Part shown: positions 21,569 to 29,096 of the stretch, piece by piece
Layout: each line of letters opens with the position of its first letter
Position numbering within the stretch: position 1 is the stretch's first letter
Assembly: GCA_964020085.1 (NCBI GenBank)
Contig: OZ026599.1
Location: 34,684,086-34,748,085 of the forward strand
Length of the DNA: 64,000 nucleotides
Direction: 5' to 3'
DNA from: Micromussa lordhowensis
Lineage: Eukaryota > Cnidaria > Anthozoa > Scleractinia > Lobophylliidae
Position numbers and translations under genes: made by a program
The notes under the pieces: generated by a model
Database searches by the model: none
Told to the model about the DNA's origin: nothing
The model's input: only the letters and a program-made list of their open reading frames with translations

Positions 21569-21961
21569 CTAATTCTTCTTATTTCGACTGGAGTCGGCTG
21601 GCTCGACTGGAGTCGGCTCGACTGGAGTCGGCTCGACTGGAGGCGGCTTTTTGGCGAAAAGCGCTTTTATCTCTTCTCGTTTGTAGTAGATTCCCACTAT
21701 TGAAAGAAAAATGCTGATGCCACTCAGCCATTGTGTTGTTGTAATTGCTGCTGCCTCAGGGGTTGCCTCAGGGGTTACCTCAGGGGTTGCCTCAGGGGCT
21801 TTTTTGTTTGCAATGATTGCATTAGCTTCATCTAAAGCCTTTTTCTGCGCCTCGCGGGCAAGTCTCGTTTTTTCAGCGATTGCTTTGCCGGCTGCAACCC
21901 ATTTTGGGTTTTTCGTTTTTGTGGTGGGTGTTTGTGACGTGACTTGTTGAGAATCAGCCAT
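21569..21961 (-). CDS. Pro/Glu-repeat protein with one membrane span (unknown function)
   Basis: I start it at the ATG at 21961 (MADSQQ), giving 130 residues, because that ATG follows the AAATATACA motif seen at other genes; the frame stays open upstream to 22048. The order is a polar Ser/Thr/Gln N-terminus, a basic helical stretch (about 20-60), an acidic repeat (PEATPEVTPEATPEA), a membrane segment (WLSGISIFLSIVGIYY), and a Pro-rich tail repeating VEPTP. Both repeats are tandem 15-bp DNA units (about 21594-21640 and 21753-21800), so copy number probably varies. A spacer-like or membrane-anchored role is plausible; the function is unknown. Confidence 0.6.
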   Translation of the reverse strand: MADSQQVTSQTPTTKTKNPKWVAAGKAIAEKTRLAREAQKKALDEANAIIANKKAPEATPEVTPEATPEAAAITTTQWLSGISIFLSIVGIYYKREEIKALFAKKPPPVEPTPVEPTPVEPADSSRNKKN

Positions 21962-22004
21962 TGTATATTTGCTGAAAAAAATATATTTAATTACTGAAGA
22001 TTGT

Positions 22005-22604
22005 TCAGCAGTTTGCTGAAGATTTCTCAGCAGCTTTGTCAACCTCATCTAGCCCAGCAAGTGGGTGCCCATCTGAATCACGAGAAGGGTGCCGTGACGA
22101 GTAATGTTCACCAATTACTGAAGATTGCTCGGCATTGCTGAAATCAACATGTTTTGCTGTGATCAGAAACGCGTTGGCAACTGCGAGCATCCGGCCGTAT
22201 CTCAATGCAAGACCACCAGACAGTGAGGACAGCTCTTTTGTGATGATGTAGTCGTTTTTCAGCTCGGCATGCAGAGCGTCGGCATCTTTAAGCCGCACCA
22301 CTACGCCAAGTGCTTTTGTGGCGAATGAAAGAAAGCTGTCAATGAGGGTTTCTGTGGTCTTGGCGCCAACGTAGGTCTCGTACCTTTTGTGGGCCCTCAT
22401 GACATCTTTGTCTGACAATCGCTTCACCTGATCGTGTGTCAGCTGCGTGCCTATTGCTTCTTTACATTTGCCTGTGGAAACCAGAATGGCAAGCTGCTCA
22501 CGGAGCGCTGGAATGTCAGGGCCAGGAGCCTCGATGGGCTGTGCAGGCTCGACTTCAAGCATTTTCATGACATCTGCCAACTCGGGGTCGTTTTGTTCAG
22601 CCAT
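22005..22604 (-). CDS. Conserved-looking Polinton-associated protein of unknown function
   Basis: Starting at the ATG at 22604 (MAEQND) it has 199 residues; an ATG at 22616 is also possible. The N-terminus is acidic and Pro-rich (about 1-35). A helical core (about 50-160) includes KRYETYVGAKTTETLIDSF and ALRYGRMLAVANAFLITAK. The tail is hydrophilic with no repeats. The core looks like a well-folded soluble protein, of a type I associate with Polintons of invertebrates, but no enzymatic motif is visible. About 30 bp of its C-terminal coding sequence (22113-22142) is duplicated just beyond its stop (21989-22020). Confidence 0.65.
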   Translation of the reverse strand: MAEQNDPELADVMKMLEVEPAQPIEAPGPDIPALREQLAILVSTGKCKEAIGTQLTHDQVKRLSDKDVMRAHKRYETYVGAKTTETLIDSFLSFATKALGVVVRLKDADALHAELKNDYIITKELSSLSGGLALRYGRMLAVANAFLITAKHVDFSNAEQSSVIGEHYSSRHPSRDSDGHPLAGLDEVDKAAEKSSANC

Positions 22605-22627
22605 TATGTAATTCATTTTTTTTCATT

Positions 22628-22915
22628 TCAATTTGCAAACATGAAAACGGAATATTGATACCCACTTGTTGAATTTTGCAAACCTTCATACCTGATGTAA
22701 GAAGTTTTTGCCCGTCTGGTGAGATCCCAGTACAAAGAAGGTGGCGCGTAATACATTTTCACGCCGTCTTTCGTCTCGAGTGTGACGACACTTATCGGCT
22801 TGTCGTAAGAGTTTTTACCGCGGCATTCGATTCCATGATACTTGTACGTTGCTCCAGGTTTCATTTCTCGCCAGCTCAAGATTTGTTCGGCTTTTTCGAA
22901 TTGTTGCTCCATCAT
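22628..22915 (-). CDS. Small beta-rich protein, possible nucleic-acid binder
   Basis: The 95-residue protein begins MMEQQFEK, with a second ATG three bases in. It has a short helix, then alternating hydrophobic and polar stretches (GATYKYHGIECRGKNSYDKP, ISVVTLETKDGVKMYYAPPS) and many Tyr/Lys residues. This pattern fits a small beta barrel such as an OB fold, which would suit a single-stranded DNA-binding or accessory replication role. That assignment is inference only. It lies nine bases from the ATPase stop, inside the minus-strand block. Confidence 0.6.
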   Translation of the reverse strand: MMEQQFEKAEQILSWREMKPGATYKYHGIECRGKNSYDKPISVVTLETKDGVKMYYAPPSLYWDLTRRAKTSYIRYEGLQNSTSGYQYSVFMFAN

Positions 22916-22924
22916 ACCTTGATG

Positions 22925-23521
22925 TTACATTTCTTCAATTCGGAAAGGGGGCCGCAGTGAAAAAATCAAATGGCCAAATTTGCGCGCTTTCAGCCTTGAA
23001 ACCATCTGCTTGAGTTCGCCAACAGAAAGCTCGCCCGCGTATTCTTCGAAAATTGCCTTTCTGGTTTTTGCCGATGGCGTGTAAAAAATAACGATTGCCG
23101 CCACGTTCTCGCGGAAAGGCTTCGCGATGCTCGATAGCTGCTGGGCCATCACCCAAACGCTAATGCCGACATGCCGAGCCGAAAAGGCGAGTCTTACAAG
23201 CTCCCCAGTGCGATTTTTCACATCTTTTGATGAGGCGCAGTCATCAAGGATGATGAGAGTGTTGTCGCCTTCGAAAGCAAAACTGGCTAATTTCAGCCAG
23301 GTTTCAACTTGGTGTTGCTCGCAGATGATAACACTCAGCCGAGGGTCTTTCTCCGCAAACCGGTACAGCGTTCTGTTATGGGCGAAGGTTGGGCAGATTA
23401 ACACGATGTAATCAAACTTGCCGTGGAATGGGCCGCAGAGCTGTTTCACAAGAAAATGCGTCTTGCCAGAGTTGGTCGGCCCGACTATTAGCGCGTTGAA
23501 GGGGATGTTGCCAGGATCCAT
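22925..23521 (-). CDS. FtsK/HerA-type genome packaging ATPase
   Basis: This would pump element DNA into a capsid. It has 198 residues from the ATG at 23521; the frame extends eight codons upstream but only to a TTG, so ATG is preferred. Walker A is GPTNSGKT (14-21), Walker B is TLIILDDC (about 88-95, acidic pair Asp93/Asp94), and VWVMAQQLSS (about 122-131) supplies the polar sensor Gln residues. The length is typical of compact adenovirus/Polinton-group ATPases. It starts about 20 bases after the capsid gene stop; ATTTATAT lies in that gap. The frame is intact. Confidence 0.88.
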   Translation of the reverse strand: MDPGNIPFNALIVGPTNSGKTHFLVKQLCGPFHGKFDYIVLICPTFAHNRTLYRFAEKDPRLSVIICEQHQVETWLKLASFAFEGDNTLIILDDCASSKDVKNRTGELVRLAFSARHVGISVWVMAQQLSSIAKPFRENVAAIVIFYTPSAKTRKAIFEEYAGELSVGELKQMVSRLKARKFGHLIFSLRPPFRIEEM

Positions 23522-23541
23522 TTTCAATCCTGCATATAAAT

Positions 23542-24768
23542 TCAAAGCTGCAAAGGTTGCATCTGTCTGTTCATTATGTTGAACTGGGTGTCAGCGATCA
23601 AGAAAACATGGCAGTTCACAGTTCCTGACCCCTTCGCGTCTCTTTCGATTTCCAGCTGCACGCCGTCTGAGTTCACTATGCGGGTGCCGCTGCCATGCAT
23701 TTCTTGGCTGGCCATGGAGCGCAGATCGATCAGAAGCCCGAACTTGTCGCCGGTGTAGAACTTCTGAAGATTCATGAACTGGGGTTTTCCTTCTTCTTTC
23801 ATGAAGAAGCGGCGCACTTCGCTCCAAATGTCACGTCTTTCGATGCCGTCGTTGTATATCATGTTGGGAGAGCCGTTTATCGTGACGCGGATATTCTTGA
23901 TGTCCGAGAAGATGAATTTCTCCGAATCTCTTGCCCCCGAGGCGTATGGCTCCATGAACAGCAATAGGATCCCTTTCAATGACCGTCTTTGGGTGTTGAC
24001 TTTGACGTTTATTATCGTTGCTGTTCCTCTGTCGATCGGGATCACTTCATTACGGACCACGTGGTCGTATAAAAACACTTTGCCGGTGTTGTAAAGGCTT
24101 TTTGCCTCTTTTGCAAGTTCCACACTTCGGATCATATCATACTCAAGCTTGATGTTCCTCAGCTTGTATTTCAGCTTGGTTGGGTCCGAGCCTCTGACCA
24201 CTTGGCTGGCTGGTGCGAGGGTCACTTCAAATACGAGGTCGCTGTGCAACGCCTGGGGGTAGAAAACGCCGTGGTCTGTCAAGATCTGGTGGTCCAGGTT
24301 GATTCGATATTTTGTACCGAAGACTTCGTTGAGCTTTTTTTCGGCGTCGACGCCTGATGTCTTCTTGTCCCCAGAATTTGAGCGGATCTTGCACAAATCT
24401 TCGCTCTGGATGCCCTCAGGCACCATGTTGTCCCGCTGTTCTGCGGGCAAGAAAAGGTCGCTGAATGTTTTGTAGATGTCATGGCCGACGGTGTCTTCCA
24501 AAATCGTGCCCCCAAACCTCACAACAAGCTTGTCCACGAGTGCTCGCGAGACGTTCTGGACAAGGAAGTTGTTCGCGTGCCCCCCAGAGAGGGCCAAAGA
24601 GCCAGGCACGAATACTTCGTTCTCGTTCAGCTTGGGGACGTAAACATTCAGAGTCTCGCCCGGGTTTGCTTCGGAAGTGAAAGTTTTGCGCTTGACAGCA
24701 CGCGGCGCCTTCATGGCGAGCATTATCTTTTTTGTTTTTTCCGGTTGAAGGTCATCTTGCACAGGCAT
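23542..24768 (-). CDS. Major capsid protein candidate (double jelly-roll type)
   Basis: It has 408 residues from the ATG at 24768; five further codons upstream lead only to a TTG. The protein is soluble, beta-rich and without membrane segments. Notable stretches are LVVRFGGTILEDTVGHDIYK, VFEVTLAPASQVVRGSD, RRSLKGILLLFMEPYASGAR and MHGSGTRIVNSDGVQLEIER. These recall the capsid-type protein found beside the ATPase in invertebrate Polintons, and the position directly upstream of the ATPase is the usual one. No catalytic motif is seen. It is shorter than many double jelly-roll proteins, so structure prediction would be decisive. The frame is intact. Confidence 0.72.
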   Translation of the reverse strand: MPVQDDLQPEKTKKIMLAMKAPRAVKRKTFTSEANPGETLNVYVPKLNENEVFVPGSLALSGGHANNFLVQNVSRALVDKLVVRFGGTILEDTVGHDIYKTFSDLFLPAEQRDNMVPEGIQSEDLCKIRSNSGDKKTSGVDAEKKLNEVFGTKYRINLDHQILTDHGVFYPQALHSDLVFEVTLAPASQVVRGSDPTKLKYKLRNIKLEYDMIRSVELAKEAKSLYNTGKVFLYDHVVRNEVIPIDRGTATIINVKVNTQRRSLKGILLLFMEPYASGARDSEKFIFSDIKNIRVTINGSPNMIYNDGIERRDIWSEVRRFFMKEEGKPQFMNLQKFYTGDKFGLLIDLRSMASQEMHGSGTRIVNSDGVQLEIERDAKGSGTVNCHVFLIADTQFNIMNRQMQPLQL

Positions 24769-24807
24769 GATATATGAATTCAAAAAAAAGAATTTCTAAT
24801 TAAATAA
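24769..24807. promoter_or_regulatory. 39-bp divergent promoter between capsid and coiled-coil genes
   Basis: The two genes diverge from this AT-only-like spacer. Facing the capsid gene it reads GAATTCATATATC before the ATG. Facing the other gene it reads TTTCTAATTAAATAA before the ATG. A similar TTTCTAATTAAA string lies upstream of the 73-residue gene (about 21440-21452, minus strand). Spacing is too short for a separate core promoter on each side. Confidence 0.5.
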
Positions 24808-26162
24808 ATGGCAGAAGGTGGCGATTTTGGTTACGATGATCCTGATCTTGACTATCAGATTGACCACGATGACGACGACGAACAAGAAGTCAACAGAACC
24901 CAGCCGTTCCAGCCGGGGGCGGCGTCAACACCCTATCACGGCGGTGAACAACATGAAATGCAAACGATGATGCACGAGCAGAGCGGGCTGCCTGATACCT
25001 CGTATGACGAAACACCTTTGATTGAACCTGAAGAAAGACAGAGAATACTTGACATGGCTTTAAATTTTATCAAATCTAGGTTCCCAAAGGCTGAATTGAG
25101 AAAAATAGACCCAATTGGTTTCAGCAAAAAAGGTACACGAGAAGACATCGTTTCATTTGGGCCAAAAGGTGGCGAGACAAAAATTTTCAAAAAAGATGGC
25201 GACTTTCAAAAAAGCTTCATAGGCAGATTTTCAAAATATCTTGGGCCAAGCGCTGAAGAAATAATTGCCCAAGACCGCAATACCGCCGTAGAACAACGCC
25301 AAAGATTGGCGGAAGCTGAAAGGCAACAAAGAGAGGCAGATAACATTGCTGCACAAAGAGATGAAGAATCACAAGAAATTCAAAATCTGAGTTCGCAAAC
25401 CGAAAGAGTCGACGCCCTGATTGAAGCCATTCAAGAAGAACAAGGCAGCAATCTTGAAAGTGAAACAGAACTAAATAGGCTTAAGCAACTGAAAAAAAAT
25501 TATGAAAAAGATCTGGAGATTAAGAAAAAAAGATTGGACGCGCTTCAAAAAGAAGCAAAAAAAAAAAAGATAAAGCGGTCGACAGAGAAAGGGCAAAGCT
25601 CGCCCAAATTGAAAAAGATAGAAACGAAATAATAGAAAGGCTGAACAGCACGAAGGCCGTTGATGAACTGAAAGAGCAAGAAAGTGAGCTCAAGCGCCAA
25701 AACGAAGAAGACCAGGCAACCATCCAAGATGACAACACTTCGCCTTCAGAAAGAGAAGCTGCAGAGGCGAGGGTGGCAGAAAGAAACGAGGAGCTCTCGC
25801 GTTTGCGAACTCAGATTGAGGAAAGAGAAGCTGGCATGCCCCTCCGAGAAAGGATACGCGAGATTTTCAAAAAATATGGCGTTACCGTGACGGCCATCTT
25901 TATTGCCGCCGGTGTCACTATCGGGGCTGTTGTTGGGTCAATCACCAAAGCTCTGAAAGCCACAGGCAAAGCAATTGGAAATGGTCTAAAAGACATTGGG
26001 GCCAAAATTGGCTCGCTTCTGCCTGGGTTAATTGGCTCGGTCGTAAGCTTCCTTTTCAAAACTGCGGGGCAGGCGATTAGCTTTCTCGCCGAGCATACCT
26101 GGCTCCTGATTTTGGCGGCGGTTGTTTTCATTTTTGAAAAATACTTCAAAAAGCGGCGTTAA
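24808..26162 (+). CDS. Long coiled-coil protein with C-terminal membrane segments, frameshifted in an A12 run
   Basis: The first frame (24808-25632) breaks at twelve consecutive A (25557-25568). The coding sequence continues without stops in the frame one base back, through 25773 to 26162. Read as one, the product would be about 450 residues. Order: very acidic N-terminus (DHDDDDEQE), a polar linker, a folded block with PIGFSKKGTRED and SFGPKGGETKIFKKDG (about 105-135), then a Glu/Gln/Lys coiled coil of roughly 200 residues, then two hydrophobic segments (TAIFIAAGVTIGAVVGSI; WLLILAAVVFIFEKYF) and a basic tail. A membrane-anchored structural or virion protein is plausible. The A12 run may allow polymerase slippage, or mark decay. 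Its stop shares TTAA with the convergent neighbour. Confidence 0.72.
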
Positions 26163-26686
26163 CGTAATACAAGCAATAGCAATGCCGCGACTGCGACTCC
26201 GCCAATAATTAGGGCGGTTTTGTTTATCTCGTGCTGCGGCGTTTTCTCTGAAACGGTTTTCTCGGTGGTCTCAATTTTTGGCCTCTGCGTTTTAGAAGCC
26301 GGCTTCGGTTCTTGCGCTGCCATGGCGGCTTTGTGGATCGGATTGGAGGGATGGCTGTTTGGCGGGTTTATTTTTGGCGGCCCCCCTTCCATGTGTCGGA
26401 TTCCCACTTTCTTTGTTCCTGAATTCACGTCATTGTTCACGCCCAGTTTCATTCCTGGAACGGCCTGCTTCAGTCTGTTGTTGTATCCAACCGTGCTTTC
26501 CTTGTTGATGATCATTGACGCCGGCATCAGCCACGCTCCAGGGCACACTGCAAGATTCAGCCTGACTTTCGCTTCATCAACCGCGAGCTGATACCTTTGC
26601 ACGCTCTTCGCCAAATCTGGCTGCCTAATGGCGTCTTCCATCAGAGTCAAGAACTCCGTCTGCGCCTCTTTCGCTCTACCGCCTGC
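26159..26686 (-). pseudogene. C-terminal part of the interrupted virion-type protein, with membrane anchor
   Basis: This open stretch is in the same frame as the ORF ending at 26687-26689, separated from it only by that TAG. The first ATG is at 26641, after 15 sense codons, which suggests it was one gene with the upstream part. If started there it has 160 residues: a helical segment (SVQRYQLAVDEAKVRLNLA), a middle domain, a Pro/Lys/Ser-rich linker and a C-terminal membrane span (TALIIGGVAVAALLLLVLR). An independent small membrane protein cannot be excluded. Its TAA stop overlaps the stop of the convergent coiled-coil gene. Confidence 0.55.
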
Positions 26687-27601
26687 CTAAATTATGCTGC
26701 TCCGAACATTAACTTGCGCGCCCAATATGCAGTAAACGAAGGCCTCAATCGACTGGTTAATGCGCGCGAGCCCCGCTTGTGTTAAACCTGATGTTTTGTT
26801 TGGTACGAACCAGTCGTACTGGCTGAATGCCACGCCATCAAGCTCGATGAAAGCGAGCAAGTTTCCATCTTTTGCTTTCCCTCCTTCATCGGCGAATTTG
26901 TAAAACCCTCCTGGATATTCAGCCCCTGTTTTCATTGGTCCGTGTCCTGACACGCCGATATATACGTCGCCCAGGCCGCCGTTTTTTCTGCTTGTGAACC
27001 GGAAATCACTTGTTGGGTCTATCCCGAACTCTGCACATATCCGTTTGTATGAGGCCACGTCGTAACGATTGCCCGATAAATTGAATGTGGGGTCTCCGGG
27101 GAGGGCACTTATGCTCTGGATGCCTCCCATCTGGAACAAAATTCTCCTGACCGTGAAATACACGTGAAATCTGTAGAAGGCCCTCACTTGCGGTGAAAGA
27201 TCCAGGCCGCTGTCAAAGATTTCTCTCGAAATTCCACAGCCTTGCGTTGCGCAAAACACCGCGAAGTTGAGCTGCTGCGGCCAATAGCTCATATTTGGGC
27301 CTCCTAGCCAGCGTTTCGCTTCCGCCGCGGTGTTGTGCCTTATTCTTGTTTGTTGGAATATTTCCCTGAATTTCGCCACAAAGAAAGATTCCGGTCTCAC
27401 GTAAATGTTGATCGGGTTGTTGAAGATTTTCTTCAGGCTTGGTGCTGCTTCAGTGAAATGCACTGCAGGGATTGGCAAGGCTCTTTTTGTTCTCAGGGGA
27501 GACAGTTCATATGGGAAACCTTCCACGCCTTCCAAACCTAGCGCCGCCTTCATTTGCGGGCTCCAATATTTCCTGTCCGACCCGGACACGCTATGGCCCC
27601 C
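26687..27601 (-). CDS. Virion-type protein of unknown function, central part (no ATG at its start, ends in TAG)
   Basis: About 300 codons are open between a TAA (27602-27604) and a TAG (26687-26689). The only early starts are a GTG at 27589 and an ATG at 27553, yet the codons before that ATG (SDRKYWSPQ) read like real protein. The sequence is soluble and aromatic-rich: YWPQQLNFAVFCATQGCGIS, FYRFHVYFTVRRILFQMGG, YIGVSGHGP, then INQSIEAFVYCILGAQVNV near the end. I take it as the body of a larger protein encoded from 27762 to 26159. It lies among capsid genes, so a structural role is likely but unproven. No motif names its function. Confidence 0.65.
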   Translation of the reverse strand, partial: GGHSVSGSDRKYWSPQMKAALGLEGVEGFPYELSPLRTKRALPIPAVHFTEAAPSLKKIFNNPINIYVRPESFFVAKFREIFQQTRIRHNTAAEAKRWLGGPNMSYWPQQLNFAVFCATQGCGISREIFDSGLDLSPQVRAFYRFHVYFTVRRILFQMGGIQSISALPGDPTFNLSGNRYDVASYKRICAEFGIDPTSDFRFTSRKNGGLGDVYIGVSGHGPMKTGAEYPGGFYKFADEGGKAKDGNLLAFIELDGVAFSQYDWFVPNKTSGLTQAGLARINQSIEAFVYCILGAQVNVRSSII

Positions 27602-27762
27602 TTAAGAAAAATTTCAGATCCTGTGATGTTACCTTTATCATCAGAATATGCTTGAGCATAGAATTGGCTTTTGTCCGCGTTTGGGAACTGTGCCGTGAAT
27701 TCTGCCCACGCTCTTTTCTTCGACGCGCCTATTTGAGCAAGCGTTTGTTTTTGGCCTTTCAT
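27550..27762 (-). CDS. N-terminal ORF of the same virion-type gene, shifted out of frame at a G5 run
   Basis: The ATG at 27762 follows GGATAGATATAA and is divergent from the capsid-type gene at 27783. The basic, helical first 50 residues (MKGQKQTLAQIGASKKRAW; FTAQFPNADKSQFYAQAY) look like genuine coding sequence. The last 19 codons overlap the next ORF in another frame. The two frames would join at the five G (27597-27601 on the plus strand as CCCCC) if one base were missing. It could also be a separate 70-residue protein. Confidence 0.5.
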   Translation of the reverse strand: MKGQKQTLAQIGASKKRAWAEFTAQFPNADKSQFYAQAYSDDKGNITGSEIFLKGAIACPGRTGNIGARK

Positions 27763-27782
27763 TTATATCTATCCAATATAAA
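27763..27782. promoter_or_regulatory. 20-bp divergent promoter with TATA motifs on both sides
   Basis: The spacer between two opposed ATGs reads TATAAA directly before the plus-strand ATG and GATATAA directly before the minus-strand ATG. No room is left for a 5' leader on either transcript if these are the core motifs. Confidence 0.5.
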
Positions 27783-28454
27783 ATGGTTGTTCTCACAATT
27801 GCCACGCAGAAAAACGGAGAGACCATCTACTTTGACGAGCCCATCCCCCAAGTTCATTTCATGAAACTGATCTCGTGCAGTTTGTACAACTCTTGGCACA
27901 ATTTGAAAAAAGAAGGAAGTGCAGTGTTGGGCGATGAAAAAAAAGACTCTTCTGTATCGGTTGGTAAAATAAATCCTGGACATTACACTTTGGGAAGCAT
28001 GGCACAAGAAATTGCAAACATTTTCGAATCATATAGACAAAAATTGAACACAAAAACAAACACTCCTTTTGGCCAACTAGAAATCACAAATCCTAGCACG
28101 AAACCAATCAAACTTGATCGCGATTTAGCTGAATTATTTGGTGTGAAGCGAGAGTTGGCCCGGACAACACACGTGGGATACCTCAGATATCCAACGACAT
28201 ACTTCATTCATTGCGATCTGATCGACGCACAACAAAACTTTTTCAACAACAAAAGATCTGACCTCTTGGCCAAACTCGATGTGAGAGGCAAGCCTTACGA
28301 AAAAGTAAGCTACGAGGCTTCTCCACAGCAACCTTTACGCGACTGTTCGACAAGTTCACATGTAAACAGTATCACTGTCAGCGTCAGAGATGAAAACGGT
28401 GAGCTGTTTGATTTCAACGGCTTTCCTCTTGAATTTGTTTTGGAAATGAATTAA
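27783..28454 (+). CDS. Probable minor capsid (penton-type, single jelly-roll) protein
   Basis: The 223-residue protein is soluble, beta-rich and without membrane segments. Stretches of note are MKLISCSLYNSWHNLKKEG, NPGHYTLGSMAQEIANIF, TYFIHCDLIDAQQNFFNNKR and the C-terminal VNSITVSVRDENGELFDFNG ending in FPLEFVLEM. The last pattern (I-x-V-x-V-R-D-x-x-G with a final beta strand) is typical of jelly-roll minor capsid proteins of Polintons. The location among structural genes fits, but the call rests on pattern recognition and needs a profile or structure search. The start at 27783 follows CAATATAAA. The frame is intact. Confidence 0.6.
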   Translation: MVVLTIATQKNGETIYFDEPIPQVHFMKLISCSLYNSWHNLKKEGSAVLGDEKKDSSVSVGKINPGHYTLGSMAQEIANIFESYRQKLNTKTNTPFGQLEITNPSTKPIKLDRDLAELFGVKRELARTTHVGYLRYPTTYFIHCDLIDAQQNFFNNKRSDLLAKLDVRGKPYEKVSYEASPQQPLRDCSTSSHVNSITVSVRDENGELFDFNGFPLEFVLEMN

Positions 28455-28469
28455 ATTTCTATTTATACA

Positions 28470-29096
28470 ATGCCTTCCGAGAATGTTCTACCATCCGCGC
28501 CTCCTGAAAGCATGTACCCCCAAATTCGGCCTACTGACTTCAGGATGCAAAAAGTTAATGAAATTTCTAACAATCTGGCTAAAGAAGTTGGCCACTATCG
28601 AGCTGTTGCGAAAAAATATAAACGTGCCAAGAAGGTTTTCAATTTGAGTGCGGCTGGATCAAGCGTTCTTTCGGCCGCTTTCTCAAGTGCGAGCTTTGGT
28701 TCTGCTATTTCTTTTGTTGGTCTGCCGGCCACGTTACCCCTTGGCGTCGTTGGTGGGTGTTTCGCTCTCGCTTCTTCAGGACTTATAATCGCCAGCAAAA
28801 AGCTTGATTCTAAGATAAAGAAGCATCAGGAAATTGTCACACTTGCAATTGCGAAACGTGACACTGTTGACCGGCTTCTGTCAAAAGCAATGACAAACAA
28901 TATAATAACCGAGAACGAGTTTCAGTTGATCATTGATGAATTTTCGCAGTACAACGTGCTGAAAGACTCTGTTCGGGCGAAACTCACGCGGCATTCGTCT
29001 CGGCCTGACGTTGAGAAGATTAAGAAAGATGTCCGAAGCGAAATGGAGGCAGATTTCAGAAAAAAAATATCCGCTCTAGCCGCCGGGTCGAATTAA
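28470..29096 (+). CDS. Helical membrane protein of unknown function
   Basis: The 208-residue protein has a Pro/Ser-rich N-terminus, then a helix with a basic patch (AKKYKRAKKVF), a long Gly/Ala/Ser-rich hydrophobic region (about 57-108, two possible spans: SVLSAAFSSASFGSAISFVG and LPLGVVGGCFALASSGLIIA), then charged helices to the end (DEFSQYNVLKDSVRAKL). It follows the probable minor capsid gene by 15 bases in the same direction, with TTTATACA before the ATG, suggesting joint expression. The helix-hairpin-helix layout suggests a membrane-remodelling or virion-membrane role, but this is inference. Confidence 0.72.
   Translation: MPSENVLPSAPPESMYPQIRPTDFRMQKVNEISNNLAKEVGHYRAVAKKYKRAKKVFNLSAAGSSVLSAAFSSASFGSAISFVGLPATLPLGVVGGCFALASSGLIIASKKLDSKIKKHQEIVTLAIAKRDTVDRLLSKAMTNNIITENEFQLIIDEFSQYNVLKDSVRAKLTRHSSRPDVEKIKKDVRSEMEADFRKKISALAAGSN

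Noticed and set aside
23519..23545. TTG starts giving longer ATPase and capsid proteins (23545 and 24783)
   Set aside because: An ATG with a normal N-terminus follows within eight and five codons, and non-ATG starts are rare in animal genes.
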